Shown here piece after piece: positions 12,909-26,229 of a stretch of DNA of 64,000 bases; position 1 is the first letter of the stretch, and each line of letters opens with the position of its first letter. Location: the NCBI GenBank assembly GCA_027574665.1, contig CM050654.1:38645722-38709721 (forward strand), read 5' to 3'. The notes beneath the pieces are model-generated. The model had not been told where the DNA came from. It searched no databases and saw nothing but the letters and a program-made list of their open reading frames with translations. The translations under genes and the position numbers were made by a program. This stretch comes from Rhynochetos jubatus (lineage: Eukaryota; Chordata; Aves; Eurypygiformes; Rhynochetidae).

Positions 12909-13031
12909 GAGGGAAAGGAAACAGAGGAGCTTATTAATAGAAAGAAAAGAGAAGGAATGCAGAAGATAAGAGAGAAGAGGAAAGGTTAAAGGAGGGATGG
13001 CTGAAAAGGAAAGAAAGGGGATCAAGAGGAG
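12909..13031. repeat. Purine-rich low-complexity tract
   Basis: About 120 bases dominated by A and G on the plus strand, with short GAGA, GGAAA and AAAG units and few pyrimidines. This composition lengthens the open frame on the opposite strand, which I therefore do not treat as a gene. Confidence 0.7.
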
Positions 13032-14275
13032 TGCTTCCACACAGCCTTTCAGCCCATACCATACAGTAACCCTTGGAAGACGTTCATGCACATAATTATA
13101 TGCTCTTGTTCCTCACCGGCAAGACATTATTTCTAGTCTGTAAATACTGAAAATCTTTTTTCCCCCCTACTTAATACTGCCAGGACTAAGTGTTGACATA
13201 TATGTAGAGGCACGTTAAGAGGGAAAAGCTGGGAATGATGGTCTGCCTGTATGAGTGGAGAGGAAGGTCATGGGGAGAACAGGCCCTGGCTCTTCTGGAT
13301 GTGGAGGGAGACTGTGCAAGCAGGAGAAATCTTTATGGTGTGTTGATATAGCATCTCTGGGTTTGGGGTTTTTACTATAATAAAAGCAGTAGAAAATAAG
13401 ACAAAAAATTCCGCCAGTATCTTAAAACGTCACTGTGGTTTGTATAAACCATTCTGAAGTTAGAAAATATCAGAACTACATGGATTTAAATGAGCACTGC
13501 ATGCACATTTGTGTATCATGATAGAGCCTTTGGTGGCGACATCATGCTCTACCTTTTCCAGAGAATTCCTAGATCTTTCATAGCATAGAAACTATTTTTT
13601 GATGTAAATCAGGGATTTGACAGTATGCAACAAATTAGTATGGGAACTGCATGACAAAATAAGTTGAGATATGGAAAGGAGAGCCAAGTCAGGCCTCTCT
13701 TGCAGTGCTCAAATCAACTCTTCCCATCCCCAGCTCCTGCTTTTTTCTTTAAGGTTTATTACTGTTGATGCACTCTTCATTTTCTGTAGGTCTGACCTGA
13801 GACCCCAGGAAGCCACTGCACAATCTCTGGCTGCTCACCCCTCTAACTGAAATCAGTGGGGGTCTATGTCTGACCCTATAAAGTACCGTCTAACACTATT
13901 CTGAGAAAAAACAAATAAATCAGCTCCTAAATTTCTTGTAGTAGATACTTCTGATCTTAATCTCTTTGTTCCTGAAATTTCCCACTGCGGAGATCTCAAC
14001 TGAGAGAACGACACCCTCTTATCTCTGATGGGTATTGTAAAATGAATTAAGAAAAAGAACACTCAAATTCTGTTCCATGAATGCTGCAGAAAAATATACA
14101 AATACCTTTCTAAGTCAGAGTAGAACCTAAATACTGTGGTATAATTAAGGAGAGAGCAATTGACCTAAAATGAAACACTATGGTTTTGCATCAAACCAAT
14201 CATTCTGAGCTTTGAATGAGACAGGAGCTTATGGAAAATGTGTGTTATGTTGTCATGTGATGAAAAATCACTCAG

Positions 14276-14293
14276 ATATATATATATATATAT
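14276..14293. repeat. (AT)n microsatellite
   Basis: Nine perfect AT units. A likely polymorphic simple repeat. Confidence 0.85.
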
Positions 14294-14914
14294 GTGGGGA
14301 AGGATAATGATCACAGTCATTATGCAAACTTTAAAATAGTTTGCTTTCCAAACTTCATGATGTTTAGAATAGTTTGCATGTATGATAGTATCATTTATGT
14401 AATATTTAATATTACTTGCACATGTATGCCTGAGCATTCCACGGTGAGGATTCTTCCCATTTTTATAAAAACCTGTTCACCTTTTGTCTATTCTAAATGG
14501 GTTGTTTTGAGGATGTTTTTGGAAAGTGTCAGACATCTCTCAAGTTGCATCTATGTCTTTGTTTAACATATTTATTAAAACCTAACACAAAATGTTGCAG
14601 GGACTGTTTTCCAACAGCCATTAAATGCACTGAAGCAATTCACTGTTTACATTACTGGTCCCTACCTTCATTCTGCACAAGAGCATCTGTATCAGTTTAT
14701 CTGCTTTGGTGCAAATCCTACAGTAATTTTAAAGTTAAAAAGGCATTGCATTTAAAATAAAATAAAAGGTTATCAATCCATATTTGGCATAAGAGGGACA
14801 GTGATGTGGATTCCTAATATTGCTTCTGCATTTTGAAAATTTTGGGGCTTAGCAGCAAACATAACCTGTTCTGCATCAAGTACTGTTTTGCTTTGCTGCT
14901 TCTTCATTTCTCTG
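14294..14914. other. Non-coding sequence, no gene seen
   Basis: Overlapping frames of 87-90 codons occur on both strands, none recognisable. The interval is AT-rich and grades into the C-rich tract. Confidence 0.5.
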
Positions 14915-14952
14915 CCCACCCCCCCACCCACCCCCCCCTCCTTAGCCCCCCC
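14915..14952 (-). other. C-rich tract: strong G-quadruplex motif on the minus strand
   Basis: The plus strand has C-runs of 3, 7, 3, 8 and 7 bases at 14915-14917, 14919-14925, 14927-14929, 14931-14938 and 14946-14952. The first four are separated by single A residues. On the minus strand this gives four G-runs with one-base T loops, the arrangement known to form very stable parallel quadruplexes. The plus strand could form an i-motif. No gene start is visible beside it. Confidence 0.75.
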
Positions 14953-17900
14953 AGGCTGGCCTTCTCTCTTTATTTGTATAAATAATTGAGGATGCAATTA
15001 TTTATGGCTGCACATAAGGATTCTAGATGTCTAACTATCTATCTGTGCCCACAGATCAGATAGTTTGTTATCTATATCACTATTTGCACCTGCAAGTCAT
15101 TGTGCTTGGAAATTATCTCCTCATCTAATTGTGTGCACAAACAGAGGTTGGATTAAAGCTGCCTTAAAAAGAAAACCCCTTCTGTAAACTGAGTGCGCAG
15201 ATACATTACATCCATGATTCGAAGATTTTTGTCTGTGATAGAGTAAGTCCTAGGTTCATAAAATACCAGCTGCCATTTAGAATACTTGAAGCTGAGCTAT
15301 TCTTCCAGGTGCACAGGTAGGAGCTGGTAAAAAGTGGTTGGGTGTAAGCACTGAATAGTCCCTCTTATCTTGGTACTGGTGCGGATCATGCATGTCCTCT
15401 AATGTGAGTATTTGCTACCATTGTGCTGCTTTTGAGGAGAGCAACACAAAGCCTGAACGAGACCCTCGTAAAAGTGAGCGCGTTCATTACGTGACACACT
15501 TCTTTCGAGCAGAAAGTGAGCACTGACGCCGGTCCCAGCGTTTCCTCTTGCTTAAACCTCAGCCCTCTATCTTGGGCATTTTCCTTTTGAATCATAATTG
15601 TGCAATCTGTTTCCCATTTTAGCATGAAAATCTTCTAGAAATGGAACAGTCTAACTTTAAACAAGCTGCATTTTTCATGAATCAGGTTGTAAAGTTCATT
15701 GCCATGGAGGAGGCATGTCCTTGTAAAATTCTGATTTAACAACACAAAAAAAAAGGTTATCTAAAGATGGATGGTATGATATGTCAGGCTTAGAATTACA
15801 TTTTTCTGTAAACATAAAAGGGTTAGAAAAACTGGTCTCAACTGTTCAAAATACTTTTGAATAGCCAACAAGAAATGATGTTTACCATTTTACAAACGCT
15901 ACGGATACTTTATTGTCTGAGTGGCTTCCATGCACTCCAATAAATTTAAATTGGATATTTGCTGTCCAAATTTACAGTGGGTGATTAAGCCAAAAATAAG
16001 AGCATTCGCCTTTAAATTTTAGCTGTGGCATGGTGTTATATTCCCAACATTATGTTACGTTGCATCCAGGCAGTCACTACAGACCAAAATTTTGATGGAT
16101 ATAAAGCAGATCAAAAGGGTATAGTGATTTTGAAGTCTGTGACAATAGATGCTTCAATATTTGTACATTCCTACTAAAGAGACTTGCATTATTTTGTCAG
16201 TTTGTTTCATTTTAGGGGTATTCAGAAATTATATTCATTCTTTGATATAACCCTTAAATTGTACAATTTAAGAAAACTGACTGAAAAAGATAAATTAAAT
16301 GGGTAGAAATATTTTCAAATCAAAGAACAACTGACATATATAAAAATGATGTATGTTTCTTACATAGTCCACAGGGAGAATTCTGCAGGCTTGCTATGAT
16401 CTCTACAATTTGCCTCCGGGCAAACGAGGCTTTGGGATATTCTATTATCCCTTTGGTCTGTTTATCATGGAAACTGATGTACAAATCGAAGGTTCTTTTG
16501 GACCTTTCCCTTCTGTTTCCTAGTTCTGCTAAGAATGAACTTATCACCTGTCCTCACCTTCAGTGAAGTGCTTTGGGGAAGGTTCAGTGACCAATAATCA
16601 ATTATTATTGAGAAGCAATCAATTGCTAATCTCCATAATTATGCACATCTAAACACTATGAACAAGAAAGAGAAACAAAGCTGCACTCCAAGCATTGCCT
16701 TGTTAGCAGTATTTTGTTAACACAGGCTCTAAAAAAAGCTGCCGCAGCTGGTAGCACAAATGTGTTTCCAGTATTCAGGCCATCAACGTGATTCGTCGCT
16801 AAATGTATAGAATCAGCTTCTTGCTAAAAACTACAATTACAGGTGATATACAGATTGAAATCACAGGGCTGGTTTGTCGAAGAAAATTGTCCTAATGATG
16901 GGTTTTCGGATCGGGAATGCAGCTCTTTTCTTCCTCTGTGATGGGTACTGAAGGCAGCTGCACCTGCCTCTGTGCTGTATTCTGCCGCACTTAATGATAT
17001 CTGATGATATCATTAGGCAAAGTGTTCATAAACAGATGTTGAGCCTGTGCCTAAATGCTGTCAGATGAGCGGTTGCTGGCCTGAAACAGTATTATTTATA
17101 TAGAACATTTACGTTTGTTATGTTAATAACCCCACTATTAGCTCTCTGGATGTTGCGATAGGAATGTAAATGTAGTTAATATGAATAACAACCTCTTTAC
17201 TCTTTGTGCTGCAGTTGAGTATAACTTTTAGGCTTTTAGAGAGAAACAAAGATCCCCCCACCAAGTCCTTTTGACTTCATGATTTTTTTTGGCACCATTC
17301 GAAATTTTGATCAGCAGATAAATGGTAAGAATCTGTAGGACAGATGTTAAAGACTGGAATTTGTTTCTCTTAACACTTCACGTTTTCAAGAATTTCTAGT
17401 ATTTATGTGTTTTCTGGTAATTCCCGGACCCAGTTCATTACCCTAATATGTCAGAGTTTTGATTGTAGACACTAAATTGACAAACACTCATTAAAAATAA
17501 AAATAAAAAGTACTATAGCAACTAGAATTATGATCTGTATTTCTAAAGATTATCTTCTCTGATTGTTCAATTTATTTCACAATAATAACTAAATATTGGG
17601 GAGATCACTTCACTCAATATTCATCTTTTTTTGTTTAATGTTTCAGTCTGGTGTTATTCTAGCGGTGCTTGAAATACTGCTTTACAATTGCTGAGGGTTT
17701 ATTTAGCCAAAGTTGCATTTTATACCTCATAGTTAATTCATGTAGAGTAAGTTATGTAAATTTTGACAGTCATCAAAATGTGCAGTGTTTCTCTAAAATA
17801 CAGCTTACTAGCGATAGCTCTGTTATAAAAATATCATTGGTGCCTTTATAATATTATTTCATATTTTAACTCTTTCTGAATGTGATTTGGGAGTAGAGGT

Positions 17901-19981
17901 GCATGTTGCAAATGGGGTTTTCTTGTTTGTTTCAATAGCAGATGATGACGGTATTTCTGCTTTTACATATATAAAGTACTATTGACTGATGTGTTGTATA
18001 ACCATGCTTTGGAGCTACAGTAAACTGTTATCTCCATTGTGTGTATCAAGGTTTTTATAGTCCTTCGTGTGGCTGAAAATGTTAAAGATATCAATGTCAG
18101 TGCATGCCTGTAGCATAAGGAAAGATATTATCGGGTTTTGGGTTTTTTTTCTCTATAAAATACTATGTGGTTTTGTTCACTTACCCCTATAATTTGTAGT
18201 GCTCTCCTGCACTTGTGTGTCTCCTCATATGAGTAGCCTGCTCCATATTGCATTGAAACATGCATTTAGGGGGCAAATATATGTTTGGTTTCTTCTGTAA
18301 GAAGAAACGAGATAGGAAGTCCCAGTGTTCACATATCCAAGAGGACAATGAAAGGGCCAACTGGACCCTCAGAAGAGAATTTAAAGGCACCCTACTAGGG
18401 GAATTGGCTGCTTGGGAAGAGTAAGAGGATGTCTGAGAAGGAATACAAGACAAAACGTAAGGATTTAGGAACTGTTCTTGAAGAAACCCACAGCTTTTCT
18501 CAGGTGCCTCAAGTAGCATTTAACCATTCATGTTTCCCTCTCAGGTGGAAAGAATATCCTGGTAACTTAAACCTTTCAAAACCTTGGCACAAGGGGAATT
18601 TGAGTGAGGGAAGGTCTATGATTCTGGAGGTTTGTTTTTTGTTCTGCAGGGAAACGCTAAAAACTCGTTTGTCTGTATGTTGGGGTTCAGCTGCACTTGA
18701 AGGAATTAAGGTACAATTTTAAGGAGCATGGAAGAGATGGTGAGATGGGAATAGCAGTACTGTCCTGGGTTTTTTTAGGTGAAAGCCTCTTTGGCCCAAT
18801 ACATAAAGCTTTGGCAATCTATGCATTAAGTTTATTTTTTTTAGACTGGTAATGAGGACCATGGAGCATGTCTTAAGACATGTTTTTGCTTCTGAGGCCT
18901 GAAGTGTGCGCATGTATCTAAAATGAGAGAATATTTCTATAGCTCCATCTGGTCCCATCTACTGTTGTTCTTGTACATATTCTATTGTAATCAGTGGGAA
19001 TCAAGTGAATATTAAGGCTAAAGAAACACATCATGAAAGAAAGATAAATTTTGTATAATAGACTCATTACAAATTGTGAGTAATCAGCCCTTCAAGAAGA
19101 GACTTTAGAAAGCACAATGCAGATTCATTGCTATTTCCCCTTAAATATTTATTATATGTTTTATTATTAGGTTATCTGATATTAGAAAAGAATAAAGAAA
19201 AATGGCAAAAGAGGATATTAAAATTCTTAGTTTTTATCTTCTTTTAGTGAATGTTATTTATAGATAGGTCTGAAAGAGAAAATGTAGACGTCACTGGGCT
19301 TTAAACAATTTAAAAATCTGGAATTGGATCTGAACTTCGTTGCATCGGCCCAATTGCAAATAAAACATAGGAATCACTAAACCATTTCATGTAAAAATCA
19401 TTTAATTGTGCTAAAATTCATGGGGACTCACTTGCTTTGAAGAGGTACATTTTTATACAGACCTCCAGTGTCTGATGGCCTGAAGGAAAGCTGTCTAACT
19501 GAAGAAAGAAAAGTGTAATGCTGGCGTACGTTAGTGGTGATGTTAACATATCACACTATCAGTTCATGTTGTGATGAGAACTGTTATAAGTGCTTGGCAG
19601 AAATCACAGGTTACATCACAAAACATGCAAGACCAGAGAGGTCATCATTTTAGTTATCAATAAGATACACTCCTCAGAATCTTACTTTTACAGCCTTCAG
19701 ACTCCCTCCCCACCCCCCCAGGTATAAGAATATTTCTGGATTTATTTTTTGTTTAGTTCTTTCTTCGTAGTGTACTGGTTATTGCGTTGCACTGTTTATA
19801 ATATCTGTAGACAGTATGGGATTTCTTTGCTTCATATATCCTCAATGGTTCCTACAAAAGGTGACACAACTTGTTCTATTTCTCAATAAATTTTCTATTT
19901 TTGTTTGCTGCAGTGTTGACATTCACTAACTTTAGCTGTCTAAAATAAAGTCTATACGTTAAAAAAAATCTTCAGTACCTT
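14953..19981. other. AT-rich non-coding sequence, no gene seen
   Basis: Unique sequence with short frames only. The 15380-15560 interval has more CpGs than its surroundings and could be a small conserved element, but nothing identifies it. A perfect palindrome at 17.0 kb is listed separately. Confidence 0.5.
16992..17015. repeat. Perfect inverted repeat, 10-bp arms, 4-base loop
   Basis: TAATGATATC at 16992-17001 and GATATCATTA at 17006-17015 are exact reverse complements around the spacer TGAT. Each arm contains GATATC and a TAAT core, so the element offers symmetric homeodomain-type sites and could extrude as a hairpin. Confidence 0.65.
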
Positions 19982-20162
19982 GGACCAAATTCTGCCATTT
20001 TACACTGATAAAAACAACAGAGCAGGTCCACGTAAGCCAATCCTCCAAGGGAATCCAGTGATACAGTAAGTGAAAGACAGCCTGGGTCATCCGATTATTT
20101 ATGGGGGAAGTCGTCTTTCATTAAAACCAATGTGAGCTTTGTCATTGGGCTCCAATGGTTTT
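19982..20162 (+). repeat. Relic of an ancient amniote dispersed repeat
   Basis: Two separated pieces match one remembered repeat pattern. At 19982-20018 GGACCAAATTCTGCC is followed by TTACACTGATAAA, like 'ggaccaaattctgcc...ttacactggtgtaaa'. At 20118-20162 CATTAAAACCAATGTGAGCT is followed by TTGTCATTGGGCTCCAATGG, like 'cattgaagtcaatgggagctttgccattgacttcaatgg'. The second piece is itself partly self-complementary. The copy is old and interrupted. Family assignment is from memory. Confidence 0.4.
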
Positions 20163-23100
20163 GCTGTATATTAGTAATAATTCAGTCTGTCACATGTCCA
20201 CTGACGTACCTGTAGCAACAGCGGTTTGCCACAGAAAGCAATATTTTGGGAAGACAGTGCTGAGCTAAAGACAGAAAGAACAATGGTGATTCCCACCTGT
20301 ATGAGTCCAGTTTTATTCTCCTCCTTCCACTTCACAAGTCATGAAATGCAAGAGTCTCATTTTATAAATGATATCATATTCTACTTTATCATATTACACA
20401 TAAGAACAATTAAGATCCTTACTTCAGCAAGTAAGGACTTAACCCCAGTAAATAGGAATAAAGTTAATTCTGGGATGAAATCTGCTCGGAAATTAAAAGT
20501 GTCTGGGTCTCCACGCAGTACAAATTACTTTACAGTCGGTGAAGACAGAAAATCTGGTAACCAGCCAGAGGAGGCTGTAGCTTCTTTGCTTCAGTGTTGG
20601 ACCTACTGCAAGGGAGAATTCACGTAAAAAAGCTAGAGGGTATGGAATGCTGTTTCCTATTACTTTTTTGGTTTACTTTCTACCTCTCATGTTCTAGGAA
20701 AGGGGTAGGCAACGCTATTTGTGTGTTGTAAACCAGTTGCACAAGTATTTATCTTGGCTGGTGCAGGGAAGTTGAACTTAGCACAGCTAAGCTAGAGTTA
20801 GTAAAAAAGGGGGATGAAGGGGGATGTAGGTTGTACATTTCTCTGTAAGGTCATCAGGACTTACTTCTGCAAAGCCTGTCTGCGCTTCTACAGTAGCAAT
20901 GTGGGGTGGGTGTTTGACCGCTGAGTGAGCAAACTGCTGCCCACTATGACATGGTCATGGGAAGAATTGCAAAAAAAAATGAGTGTAATAGACTTGTGCA
21001 GGGCCTGAAACTTAAAAAAATGTCTTTTCAAGGCGCTCTATCTGCTGGAAATCACGGGCACGTCCTTGCTGCTCTGCATAGCTCTCGGAAGACACGGCCC
21101 TGTGATGGACTGTCTGTATTTAAAGATCTATGTGTTTCAGGACCTGCAGGGCTCACTCTACAGTATTTCAGTACTCTTTCTTTCTGCAGCCTTTACAGTT
21201 AAGTACAGCAACTTGATTTTTGATGAAACCAGTTATGTCCAGTAAAACAACCTCTTCTCACTGTGTTGATTGTTTGATTAACGTTACAACCCAGTACCTG
21301 AGTGTGTCTGCGTTGTTCATGAAGATAAAATCAGAACACAGATGAACAGACCAATGTAGTCTTCAAGAGAAATACAAAACCCCAGCCTAGTTAGATCTGA
21401 GTTTCTAGGAAAGTAATGACAAGTCAAATTCAGTCAGCACAAATGGTGCGGGCCACTTGATTCTTGAGTTGTCTTCATGTTTCTTCTCAACTCTTGCATT
21501 TATTCCAGTGCTTCCCAAGGCTGTGACTGACCACAGAATGGTCATTCTACTGAATTAATGATTATTCCCCAGCTTTTCCAAGTAAAATGTAGAATTTCCA
21601 AGGGTTCTGTGCGCTTGTACATTTATCACAAGTTAGCTGAATATTATACATCCATATTTTCATGTTGAGCTTTGGCACTGAAAATACTCACTGAGCAGAA
21701 GAAGTAACATTTTTCAAGGTCATAACATATTCCCACTTTCACCTTTGTTTTCTATTAATTGATTTTGAAATGCCATATTTTATTCAAGTAGAAGGAGATT
21801 CTACTGTAAACTTGGATGCCATATATACAGTTTCTAAAAGGCTCTCTGTTTCTAATCGATTTCTACAGTATTTTAATAAAATTCATTTTTTGTAGGGGGT
21901 GTGGAGTGGGATTTCAGAGAGGTAGACACTAATAAATTCTCCATAAACTGTTTCTGAGTTGGAAACTTACTTCTGTTTCTGTTTTGTTCAGGTTTTGTAG
22001 TCCAATATTAAAGCAGGCCTTTAAATAGGATGACTTCAGAAAAATATTTGAAAACATTAGCTGAATCATTATTTTCTGTTGTGAACAGAGTAGTTTTAGT
22101 TGAAATATTAAATGTAGACCCATCAGTGGATGGTATGTGGCATTTACACGGATCTTTCGAGCACACAGATGGTCATGTCTGATAATGGGGTACATAGCAA
22201 GGAAGAGATCTTTAGCAAGGTAGACTAAAGTAGACTATGGTGTTGTATAGTTAAATGTCCTCAGTATCTTCTCAACTTTAGGTAATGCAAGGAATAAGGA
22301 AAAATGTGGAGTTTCTATTTTTGACGAAATGGTCATTAAGACAACATCTTGTAATTATTTCATACTCTAATTTTGTGTAAAACAAATGATGCAGGATGTA
22401 GCTTTCATGTCATTGTCATAAAAAGAGAGGGATCATTAGACCACCAGGATCTACATACAAAATCAGTGGACCAATTTTTCTGTCTCTCCCTCCTGGAGAA
22501 GGCAATTTGTTTGGGTCCAGGGCAGACGGCCCACATGGAGTCTGGTAGCAACTTCACCACTCTTTTGCCTCTCTCTTGCTCACTGCAAAGGTGCAGTCCA
22601 AATTATTAAAGATATTGGCAAGCAAAGGACCGAAGGATTTCTTAGCCTATAAATGTTCTGCATAGTTTTAGCTTTTCCATAAACATTTTTTTTAATTATT
22701 GTTATAGATCTGAATTCTGGATCTCTTATTCTTGAATATTTTGCAGACAATATTTTTGACAACTCCTAACAACTTCTTTCATCAACATTATATTTACTCA
22801 CCATTGAAAATATATAAATAAGATATTTGATCTCCTTCACTGTTTTTTTGTCTGTTTTTGGAAAGATGGTTGGTTATTTGGTATTTTAGGAAAATTTTGA
22901 AGAGGAGATGAGAGTTTCATCTAACAATAAAGGAGGTTTGATAGCTAAATGTGTATGCCTAGGTTGTACAGATAATTTTCAGCAAGTACTTCTCGATCCT
23001 TATGTGTGGCAACTAATCTCTGTAATTAATGAAAGTGAAATTGTAGAGAATGAATTAGTAACTATTGATATAAGGCAATAATAGGACATAGGCTTTTGCT

Positions 23101-23950
23101 TACTACAAGTCTGCTGATCTTTGAAAGATGGTTATGTGAGTAATAACATTGAAATATATTTCCTCACTGCCTTAGAAATAAGAAAACCAAACAATTTCAG
23201 TAGATTGAAGATGGCAAATGAAGTTCTGTGTGGTTAAACCGAAGTGATGTACCCATCTGTCTCGTATTTCCCTCAAACAAAAATAACCGGTTTGTCTGAC
23301 CTGCTGGAGAATATGTCAACCCATTTCAAGTCCTCGAGGTCTGATTGCTTAGCCGTGTCCCACCAGAAGTTATACTCCTCTGTAGTTCAAAACACAGACA
23401 ATTCAATATAAGTCTGAATTCCTGTACACTAAAAGGTAGAGCTGGAGGGCGAGAAAGCTCTGTGCGAGATAGGCAGAGCGTTAGACTCGCCACCTCCCCT
23501 GAGCCCTTGGTTCGTCTTTACCCTCCTACAACACACGAGAAACAGCACAGAATGCAGAGCAGCAAGAAATCGCCGTCCCCAAAATGTACTAGCAATGTGA
23601 TAATGTTGGCAATATGAGCTATATCATCAGCTGATGTAAATCAACGTAGCTGTAAAAGATTTTATAATCCTTCATGGCAGTTGAAGATCCAGCCAGCGTT
23701 TTAGGAAAGAAAACGCTCAGCTTTTTTGTAGGCATTGCAGAAAATAGAGAGGAACTCCAGGTGGGGAATGAGAAACTTGATGTCAGGGATAAAAGGACTA
23801 ATACCAGGTAGACCAACAATGAAGACACAGCTCTGCTGGCTCAATAATCCTTGAATCTTATGGCACTAGTTTAATGAGATCTCTTCATCTTGAAATTAAA
23901 GTACAAGGAGTTTTTTTACAGAGAACAGTATTCAATAACAAAATATTAAA
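20163..23950. other. Non-coding sequence, no gene seen
   Basis: A 133-codon plus-strand frame at 20226-20627 overlaps the repeat-derived area and shows no domain. The other frames are under 95 codons. No recent repeat, CpG cluster or long microsatellite is seen. Confidence 0.5.
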
Positions 23951-26229
23951 TGATAAACACAGATTGCTTAAAATCAGATGGGCCATTTTAAGAAAAAGCA
24001 TTTTAGCTCATCATGATATGTAGCACCTTATTTAAATTAGGAGGTGTTAATTCTTAGCTTGAATAATATATTAATATAATATGTAAAGTGAATGGCATTG
24101 TTAATCACAGTCGCGCCTGGAACGACTTTGCTTCTGTGCACTGAATGTTAATTTTGCAAAACATTAATTTCAAAGATTTTGCAGCAGTGCTTTTGTAATT
24201 AAATATTAATGTCACATGTTATTGCAGTAGCATGTTTATGAAAGCCGGCAACACTTCAAGTCAACTCATTTGTTTTTATATTTATTCTTGTACATCTGCA
24301 ATCCCTTCCATTTCACAATTTCAAAGTGAAGGCCATTTTGAATAGTCAATATGTGAACATTTTTCATTGTAAGCGTTTTTTAACATCCAACAGGGTAAAT
24401 ATTTAATGTTGTGTTTTTAGCTGGTATAATTTTTCAGAAAATTGGCTATAACTTTTAACAACTCAAAGGTACCTAAACTGTCTACATATTTGGCGTAAAT
24501 GATCTGAAAATAATATAGCAATAAACATGATGAAGCTGTGGAAAAAACACTTAAAAAATCAGAAACTTTTTTCTGAAAGTTTGACATCCAGAAGTTGTGA
24601 TTTCACAGCCAAGTGTATGCTTTTGTCATTTTATTACCTGTGGTGTTGTGACTTTATATTCACTTGAGTCATTTCAGCAAGCACAGGATTGACTTTCGAA
24701 TAACTTTTTCAAGTCCTGGGTTTGCATTTTGTGCTGGAGAATTCATGTCTGCACTATATTGCTTAATGATTGTTCTTCAATATTTTAAAATAAACATTTT
24801 CTGTTTGTGCCCTAAGCCGCCTCACGAGCTCTGGGAGGATTCAGACTCCAAACATTTTCTATTAGGGCCAAATTGTGAGGGCGACTAAGTTTGTCAGCTG
24901 CTTTTATTGAAGTGCATGCAGTATATATGCTCCTGTATTGGTTTGCCCAGGTCTGTTTTGACCAATTTACTGTATCTCACGATCTTGCCTGTGGCTCTTC
25001 AAACCTGTGAATTACATTAGTCTAAAAAGAAAGTCATTTCCATTTCAGCATGTTGGCAAGAAGAAATTTGTTCGAGGTATCGTATTTTAAACCGTTCTTA
25101 CTCCCCCCATCCTCCTTTAGTATAGATCCTCACCATACAGCAAAACCATTCGGCAGAGCAAATTGTGAATCATAAAATATGTTATTTATTCTATCACAAA
25201 ATATATGAACAATCAAGATGCATTGTTTAGTTATAGGCACATTTAATAGTTAAAAATTATATCTGCACCTGATGTTGCATGTTAACAGCTAATACCATTT
25301 GACAGTGATGAAATTAAAGGATGAAGAAGAGATACAAACTACATTTTACAAGCATGATGGGTCTCCAACAATGCCATTTAAATATTATTTGTCACTATTT
25401 AAAATGAACCTTTCCCCTTTAAGCTATGCCATTATGCTCATTTGTCCTGTCACCACTGACAGGCTCTATGACTCACACACAAAAATGGTCATTAGGTACT
25501 GCATCTTCATCTTATTTAAAAAAATAGAAAGCATTCTGATGCCTCTAAAAGCCTGTAATTATTTTCATCCGAGGAGATAGTGTTGCTTGGAAGGTAATTT
25601 AATAACCTTTTGCATGTACCTGGGGAATGCCTCTCTGGGGAACCAAGGTGCCGACATGCCATTCAGTCGTCAAAACATGACCTTTAATGGTTGCTTGGAG
25701 AGAAGTTAGCCTGGAACGTTGTACACAGCGCAATGCTAATTCTGCTCTCTAATGTATGCAAAATTTAGTTCTTGAGCAATGATCTTTGTAAGATGAATTA
25801 ATATAGGTACTGCTCCAGGAAACAAAAGAAATTGCAGTTGTGAGAGCTTTTCCCCCACCATGATCTTTTGCTACACCGTTCTGAAGGAGCACCCGAGCTG
25901 TCTGATTTTTTTTTTTTTTTTTAGGAAACAACACTAGCAACAACAAAACTGTACCTGGCAACATTTCCCAGAATTTGTGTTTTTAATTCCTGCTTTGGTG
26001 AGGAATGCCCGGTATCTCTCGCAGGGAAACTGGGACAGTGGGCTGTGTGAGAGCTGTATAGGTTTACGTTAGACTGTGCCGGCTGAACAATAAAATACCA
26101 TAAATATAAACTACAAGAAAGTAAAATGACAGCTCGTAGGAAAATGAATATACATTGCGAGTGGCTTTGAAATATTACTAATGCAGTTATGGGGTTAAAG
26201 TGAAAAGTGTTGATTTTTCTGTAGCAATA
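23951..26229. promoter_or_regulatory. Candidate conserved non-coding (enhancer-like) block
   Basis: AT-rich sequence with almost no simple or interspersed repeats and many TAAT/ATTA cores, for example AATTAAATATTAATG near 24200 and TAATTATTTTCAT near 25557. Such texture is typical of conserved non-coding elements in gene deserts around developmental transcription-factor genes. A T17 run at 25906-25922 interrupts it. I infer this role from composition only and cannot confirm conservation. Confidence 0.25.
25906..25922. repeat. Poly-T run (17)
   Basis: Seventeen consecutive T residues. A plain homopolymer with no target-site duplication seen. Confidence 0.9.

Larger units (their letters stand above)
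11101..14275. other. Non-coding sequence with purine-rich patch, no gene seen
   Basis: Frames of 60-138 codons overlap in several phases at 11.1-11.4, 11.8-12.05 and 12.7-13.1 kb. None has domain features, and the longest (minus strand, 12675-13091) runs through a biased purine tract. No splice-flanked coding block is convincing. Confidence 0.5.

Noticed and set aside
12675..13091. 138-codon minus-strand open frame
   Set aside because: It crosses a purine-rich low-complexity tract that suppresses stops on this strand. No domain, start context or splice signal supports it.
20226..20627. 133-codon plus-strand frame
   Set aside because: No family resemblance, and it begins within about 65 bases of an old repeat relic.
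20697..20746. Possible hAT transposon terminus (GGGGTAGGCAACGCT)
   Set aside because: Only about 15 bases resemble the remembered terminus, with no partner inverted repeat or 8-bp target duplication.
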